From the NCBI GenBank assembly GCA_964541595.1, contig CAZIRO010000121.1, forward strand, positions 1 to 8,836: 8,836 nt of DNA, written 5' to 3'. The notes under the pieces were generated by a model. The model did not search any database. It saw only the letters and a list, made by a program, of their open reading frames with translations, and was not told the origin of the DNA. How positions within the stretch are numbered: the stretch's first letter is position 1; every line of letters begins with the position of its first letter. Shown one piece after another: positions 4,806 to 8,836 of the stretch. The stretch is from CAZIRO01 sp964541595 (GTDB taxonomy: Bacteria; Acidobacteriota; HRBIN11). Made by a program: the position numbers and the translations under genes.

Positions 4806-7800
4806 ATGACCATGCGTGTCGAATCCGCCGTATCCGAAACCGTTCAGGACGTGCTCTCGCGGTATTCGGTGACGCCAACCGGGCGAATCTCGTTCGCTCG
4901 GATCACGAGTGATCTACCGGTACCGCACCTCATCGAATTGCAACGCCGATCGTATCAGGAATTTCTGCAGATGGATTTGCTGCCCGATGAGCGGCAGAAT
5001 GTCGGTCTGCAGGCTGTATTCAAACAGATCTTCCCGATTGTGGACTATCGCGGGATCTGTGAACTGGACTTTGTCGATTATACGATCGGCGTCTGGGAAT
5101 GCCTGTGCGGCCATTTGAAAGGGTTAACCCATCTGCGTGCAGAGTGTCGCAAATGCAGCGCACGATTGCGTATTGACCCGCATGAGGGCGACAGCGTGGA
5201 GTGTCCGGAATGCGGTGCCTGGAACGAAGGCCTTCTCAAAGTCTGTCCGAAGTGCCAGACGTATGTCCATTTAAAGCACCGCTATTCCGACCGCGAGTGC
5301 AAGGAACGTGGCATGACCTACTCCGCGCCGTTGCGTGTGCGGATGCGCCTGGCACTGTTTGAAACACCGGAAGATCGCACCGCCGGTCGCCCGAAAGAGA
5401 TCAAAGAACAGGTCGTGTATTTCGGCGAAATCCCGCTGATGACTGAGTACGGTACGTTCATCATCAACGGAACGGAGCGCGTGATCGTCAGCCAGTTACA
5501 CCGATCGCCCGGTGCCTACTTCCGTCAGGTGGGGCGGCGTTCGTATCTGGCGGAGGTACTGCCCTATTACGGCGCGTGGCTGGAGATCATGTACGACCGG
5601 CGAGGTCCGGTGCACGTGCGTATCGACCGGCGGAAAAAAGTTCCCGTGACCGTACTGCTGAAAGCGTTCGGACTGGAAGACACCCGGGCGGTTCTGGAAC
5701 GGTTCTACACGCTGCACCGTGTGCATCTCAACGCAGAGTGGGTGGATGTGCAGCTCACCGAGCGGTTGCTCAATGTCCGTGTCGCTGCGGACGTCGTGCA
5801 TCCGGAAACGGGCGAGATCCTGCTGCCCGCACGGGAAAAACTCTCACGGGATGCGTACGAGCGGATCACCGCTGCCGGAATCACGCAGATTCCCGTTCGC
5901 CCGCAGATCCTCGTGCGGCACGGTTACCTTGCGGAAACGGTCGTGCATCCGGAAACCGGTGAGATCATCGCGGATATCGCCCAGGACATCACGACGGAGT
6001 TGCTGGAACAGATCCGTTCCTGTGGCGTGACAGATTTCGAGGTGATTTTTCCGGACCGGGAACCCGTGGGCGACAACCTGCTCGTGACCCTGGCGAAAGA
6101 TAAAACGCGCGACCGCAAGGAAGCGTTGCGTGAAATTTTCCGGAAATTGCGGCCGGGCGATCAGGCGACCCCGGAATCCGCACGCATCTTCTTCGAAGAA
6201 CTGTTCTGGAATCCCCGTCGCTACAGTCTGGGCAAGGTCGGGCGGATGAAACTGAACATGAAACTCGGGCTGGACAAACCGCTCGATCAGGTGACGCTCG
6301 ATCTGGAGGACCTGTGTGCCATCGTTGCATACGCCCTCAAATTGCAGCGAAACATCACGACTGTGGATGATATCGACAGTCTGGAGAACCGACGCGTGCG
6401 TGCTGTCGGCGAGTTATTGCAGAACCAGTTACGTGTCGGTCTGAGCCGGATGGAACGGCAGATCCGGGAACGGCTGAGCGTGCTCAACGATCTGCAGGAG
6501 GTGATGCCGACCGATCTGGTGAATACCAAGATGGTCATGGCGGCCATTCGCGAATTCTTTGCCACCGGTCAACTATCGCAGTTCATGGATCAGACGAATC
6601 CCCTTGCGGAGATCACCCACAAACGGCGGTTAAGCGCGCTTGGACCCGGCGGATTGAGTCGAGAACGCGCGGGGTTCGAGGTCCGGGACGTGCATCCCAC
6701 GCATTACGGGCGCGTCTGTCCCATTGAAACGCCGGAAGGCCAGAATATCGGACTCATCGTCTCGTTGAGTTGTTATGCCCACGTGAACGAACTCGGGTTT
6801 ATCGAAAGTCCGTATCGAAAGGTCGAAAACGGTCGGGTGGTCGATTATGTACGCATTGTGCATCCCGGTGACAGCACGTTCACGCGTGGCGCGATCATGC
6901 GCAAAGAGGACGTCGACGCAGTCAATGCCGAACTCGTCGCCCAGGGGAAAGCACCCGCACGGTATGAATTGTACGTCTGGTATCTGCCCGCATGGGAGGA
7001 ATCCAAATACGTCATCGCACAGGCCACAGTTCCCCTGAATGAACGTGGCGAGATTACGCGCGACTTCGTCATTGCCCGCAAGGGTGGGGAATTTGCGCTG
7101 GTACCGAAAGAAGAAGTACAGTTTATCGACGTTTCTCCCCGACAGGTGGTCAGTGTGTCGGCCAGTCTGATTCCGTTCCTGGAACACGACGATGCCAACC
7201 GGGCGCTGATGGGATCGAATATGCAACGTCAGGCGGTGCCCCTGATGCGGCCGGAACCCCCGATCGTTGCCACCGGCATGGAGGCGATTACTGCACGGGA
7301 TTCCGGGGCTGTGGTCATTGCCCAGGAAGACGGCGTGGTCGAAAGCGTTGACGCGACCCGGATCGTGGTGCGATCGCGGCGTCCTTTCGGAGAGGAGTTC
7401 GTGCGTATTTATAAACTGCGCAAGATGGAACGTTCCAATCAGGATACGTGTATCAACCAGCGGCCGCTCGTGCGTCCGGGTCAGACCGTGCGGAAGGGCC
7501 AGGTCATTGCGGACGGTCCGGCGACAGCCGGGGGGGAACTCGCACTCGGACGTAACGTCCTCGTCGCGTATATGCCGTGGATGGGGTACAACTTTGAGGA
7601 CGCTATCGTGATCAGCGAGTCGCTCGTTGAAGAGGATGCCTATACGTCGGTCCATATCGAGGAGTTCGAGTGCCAGGTGCGGGAAACCAAGATCGGCGCG
7701 GAACAACTCACCCGTGATGTTCCGAAAGCCACACCCGAACAGGTGCGACATCTCGATGATACAGGGATCGCCGTTATCGGATCGTACGTGCGTCCCGGAG

Positions 7801-8836
7801 ATATTCTCGTCGGTAAGGTCACACCTCGACCGGAAACCGTACAGACACCGGAAGAACGTCTCATTGCGGTGATCTTCGGGGAGAAGGGCAAATCGTTCAT
7901 CGATTCTTCGCTCCGCGTGCCACCGGGTGTGGAAGGTGTCGTGATCGGTGTGAAGATTTTCGCACGACGCGGTGTGGAAAAAGACGCCACGATGCTGGAA
8001 CTGGAACGTATTGAACGGGAACGCATCGAGCGGGATCTCCAGGATCAGATTCGCGTGCTCCGGCAGAATACGAAACTCCAGATCGCGCAGCAACTCGCCG
8101 GTGCAGTATTGAAAGAGCCGGTAACGGACATCATGGGGAATGAGATCTATCCGAAGGGGCATGAACTGACACGTGCGGACATTCTCAAACTGGATTTCCT
8201 GTATATCGAAACCCTGCGGTTTAAACAGGCCAAACATCAGAAGACCCTGCGGGAGATCATCAAACGGTACAACCAGCGATTGAAAGTGCTGAAGAGTCTG
8301 TACGATGAACGGATGAAACGCCTGGAACAGGGAGACGAACTGCCGCCGGGTGTGTTGAAAGTCGTCAAGGTGTACGTGGCAATGAAGCGGCGACTGGAAG
8401 TCGGTGACAAAATGGCCGGTCGGCACGGCAACAAGGGCGTGATCGCCATCATCCTGCCGAAAGAAGACATGCCGTTTCTTCCGGACGGAACCCCGGTCGA
8501 CATGGTGCTGAACCCGCTCGGTGTGCCGTCGCGCATGAATATCGGGCAGTTGCTGGAGGCCAACCTCGGCTGGGTCGGTCGCGTGCTCGGTGTGCGTTTC
8601 GAGTCCCCCGTATTCGACGGGGCCCGTGAGGAAGACATCCGCCGGTTGCTGCAGGCGGCGGGCCTGCCGGAAAACGGCAAGACCGTGTTGTATGACGGAC
8701 GCACCGGGGAACCGTTCGAACAGAAAGTGACGGTCGGGTATACCTATATGATGAAACTCATCCACATGGCGGAAGACAAGATCCATGCACGCGCCACGGG
8801 ACCGTACTCACTCATCACGCAACAGCCGCTGGGTGG
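4806..8836 (+). CDS. rpoB: RNA polymerase beta subunit (partial, 3' end cut off)
   Basis: RpoB forms one pincer and part of the active site of RNA polymerase. The window holds 1343 codons with no stop; the end (GPYSLITQQPLGG) aligns about 70 residues before the E. coli C-terminus. Visible in order: the start region with LIELQRRSYQEFL; a cysteine-rich insertion (about 97-159); GMTYSAPL (169-176); NGTERVIVSQLHRSPG (221-236); an SI1-type region with two repeats (about 320-430); the Rif cluster GQLSQFMDQTNPLAEITHKR (588-607); a 43-residue insertion (682-724); HDDANRALMG; GYNFED (927-932); a helical SI2-like insertion (about 1063-1176); GDKMAGRHGNKG with the two active-site lysines (1202, 1210); and NPLGVPSRMNIGQ. 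ATG 4806 is preferred because AAGGA (4790-4794) and a GGA at 4798-4800 lie upstream. ATG 4794 and ATG 4812 are in frame as alternatives. rpoC probably follows. Confidence 0.97.
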   Translation, partial: MTMRVESAVSETVQDVLSRYSVTPTGRISFARITSDLPVPHLIELQRRSYQEFLQMDLLPDERQNVGLQAVFKQIFPIVDYRGICELDFVDYTIGVWECLCGHLKGLTHLRAECRKCSARLRIDPHEGDSVECPECGAWNEGLLKVCPKCQTYVHLKHRYSDRECKERGMTYSAPLRVRMRLALFETPEDRTAGRPKEIKEQVVYFGEIPLMTEYGTFIINGTERVIVSQLHRSPGAYFRQVGRRSYLAEVLPYYGAWLEIMYDRRGPVHVRIDRRKKVPVTVLLKAFGLEDTRAVLERFYTLHRVHLNAEWVDVQLTERLLNVRVAADVVHPETGEILLPAREKLSRDAYERITAAGITQIPVRPQILVRHGYLAETVVHPETGEIIADIAQDITTELLEQIRSCGVTDFEVIFPDREPVGDNLLVTLAKDKTRDRKEALREIFRKLRPGDQATPESARIFFEELFWNPRRYSLGKVGRMKLNMKLGLDKPLDQVTLDLEDLCAIVAYALKLQRNITTVDDIDSLENRRVRAVGELLQNQLRVGLSRMERQIRERLSVLNDLQEVMPTDLVNTKMVMAAIREFFATGQLSQFMDQTNPLAEITHKRRLSALGPGGLSRERAGFEVRDVHPTHYGRVCPIETPEGQNIGLIVSLSCYAHVNELGFIESPYRKVENGRVVDYVRIVHPGDSTFTRGAIMRKEDVDAVNAELVAQGKAPARYELYVWYLPAWEESKYVIAQATVPLNERGEITRDFVIARKGGEFALVPKEEVQFIDVSPRQVVSVSASLIPFLEHDDANRALMGSNMQRQAVPLMRPEPPIVATGMEAITARDSGAVVIAQEDGVVESVDATRIVVRSRRPFGEEFVRIYKLRKMERSNQDTCINQRPLVRPGQTVRKGQVIADGPATAGGELALGRNVLVAYMPWMGYNFEDAIVISESLVEEDAYTSVHIEEFECQVRETKIGAEQLTRDVPKATPEQVRHLDDTGIAVIGSYVRPGDILVGKVTPRPETVQTPEERLIAVIFGEKGKSFIDSSLRVPPGVEGVVIGVKIFARRGVEKDATMLELERIERERIERDLQDQIRVLRQNTKLQIAQQLAGAVLKEPVTDIMGNEIYPKGHELTRADILKLDFLYIETLRFKQAKHQKTLREIIKRYNQRLKVLKSLYDERMKRLEQGDELPPGVLKVVKVYVAMKRRLEVGDKMAGRHGNKGVIAIILPKEDMPFLPDGTPVDMVLNPLGVPSRMNIGQLLEANLGWVGRVLGVRFESPVFDGAREEDIRRLLQAAGLPENGKTVLYDGRTGEPFEQKVTVGYTYMMKLIHMAEDKIHARATGPYSLITQQPLG
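5094..5282 (+). other. Tandem zinc-ribbon insertion in RpoB
   Basis: RpoB residues 97-159 have no counterpart in E. coli or Thermus RpoB as I know them; they sit between the FVDYTIG strand and the segment leading to ECKERGMTYSAPL. There are eight cysteines in two sets: Cys99-x-Cys101 with Cys114-x2-Cys117, and Cys133-x2-Cys136 with Cys147-x2-Cys150. The first set has C-x-C-x12-C-x2-C spacing, identical to the N-terminal zinc-binding domain of RpoC, and shares its CLCG start. Two zinc ions are the natural prediction. From memory, similar insertions may occur in Acidobacteriota RpoB; not verified. Confidence 0.8.
5793..5966 (+). repeat. Internal direct repeat within the RpoB SI1-type region
   Basis: A 27-base sequence at 5793-5819 recurs at 5940-5966 with two mismatches, 147 nt (49 codons) apart. 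Both copies encode VVHPETGEI (residues 330-338 and 379-387). At protein level the similarity extends further: each copy is followed by a helix ending in ERI or EQI, then AAGIT or SCGVT. This fits the repeated beta-beta' module that makes up SI1 in Proteobacteria. The high DNA identity may come from strong conservation and codon bias or from gene conversion. Confidence 0.7.

Noticed and set aside
6630..8786. A 718-codon open frame on the minus strand opposite rpoB
   Set aside because: It lies wholly antisense to unmistakable rpoB and has no recognisable domain; its length follows from GC-rich codon bias, which removes stops from one antisense frame.

Overview
The window is a bacterial chromosomal segment from the classic translation/transcription cluster. 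All genes are on the + strand in the order tuf (EF-Tu), rpmG (L33), tRNA-Trp, secE, nusG, rplK (L11), rplA (L1), rplJ (L10) joined in frame to rplL (L7/L12), and rpoB (partial, cut by the window edge). The DNA is moderately GC-rich and almost fully coding. I see no mobile elements, CRISPR arrays or sign of recent transfer; this is core-genome sequence.

Organism: clearly Bacteria. RpoB carries an SI1-type insertion between the N-terminal part and the Rif region, a helical SI2-like insertion before the GDKMAGRHGNKG motif, and two further insertions. SI1 is a feature of Proteobacteria and allied phyla and is absent from typical Firmicutes and Actinobacteria. From memory only, this RpoB layout and the zinc-ribbon insertion near residue 100 remind me of Acidobacteriota; I could not check this, and EF-Tu alone does not settle the phylum.

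Layout: 1-64 is the leader of tuf and perhaps the tail of an upstream gene. 65-1432 holds tuf and rpmG, 6 nt apart. A short AT-rich block (1436-1446) precedes tRNA-Trp (1464-1540), and secE starts 17 nt after the CCA end. nusG, rplK and rplA follow with short gaps. rplA is followed after 52 nt by one uninterrupted frame (3681-4631) encoding L10 and then complete L7/L12. A 174-nt gap with a hairpin leads to rpoB at 4806, still open at 8836; rpoC would be expected next.

How the genes work together: EF-Tu, L11, L1, L10 and L12 all belong to the elongation machinery, with L10/L11/L12 forming the GTPase-centre stalk that recruits EF-Tu. NusG and RpoB are transcription components, SecE is the small subunit of the SecYEG translocon, and L33 is a small 50S protein.

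The two most unusual points are: (1) rplJ and rplL have no stop codon between them, so every ribosome finishing L10 should continue into L12, while a very strong internal Shine-Dalgarno and ATG inside the same frame could make free L12; (2) RpoB has a tandem four-cysteine/four-cysteine zinc-ribbon insertion whose first half has the same cysteine spacing as the N-terminal zinc-binding domain of RpoC.
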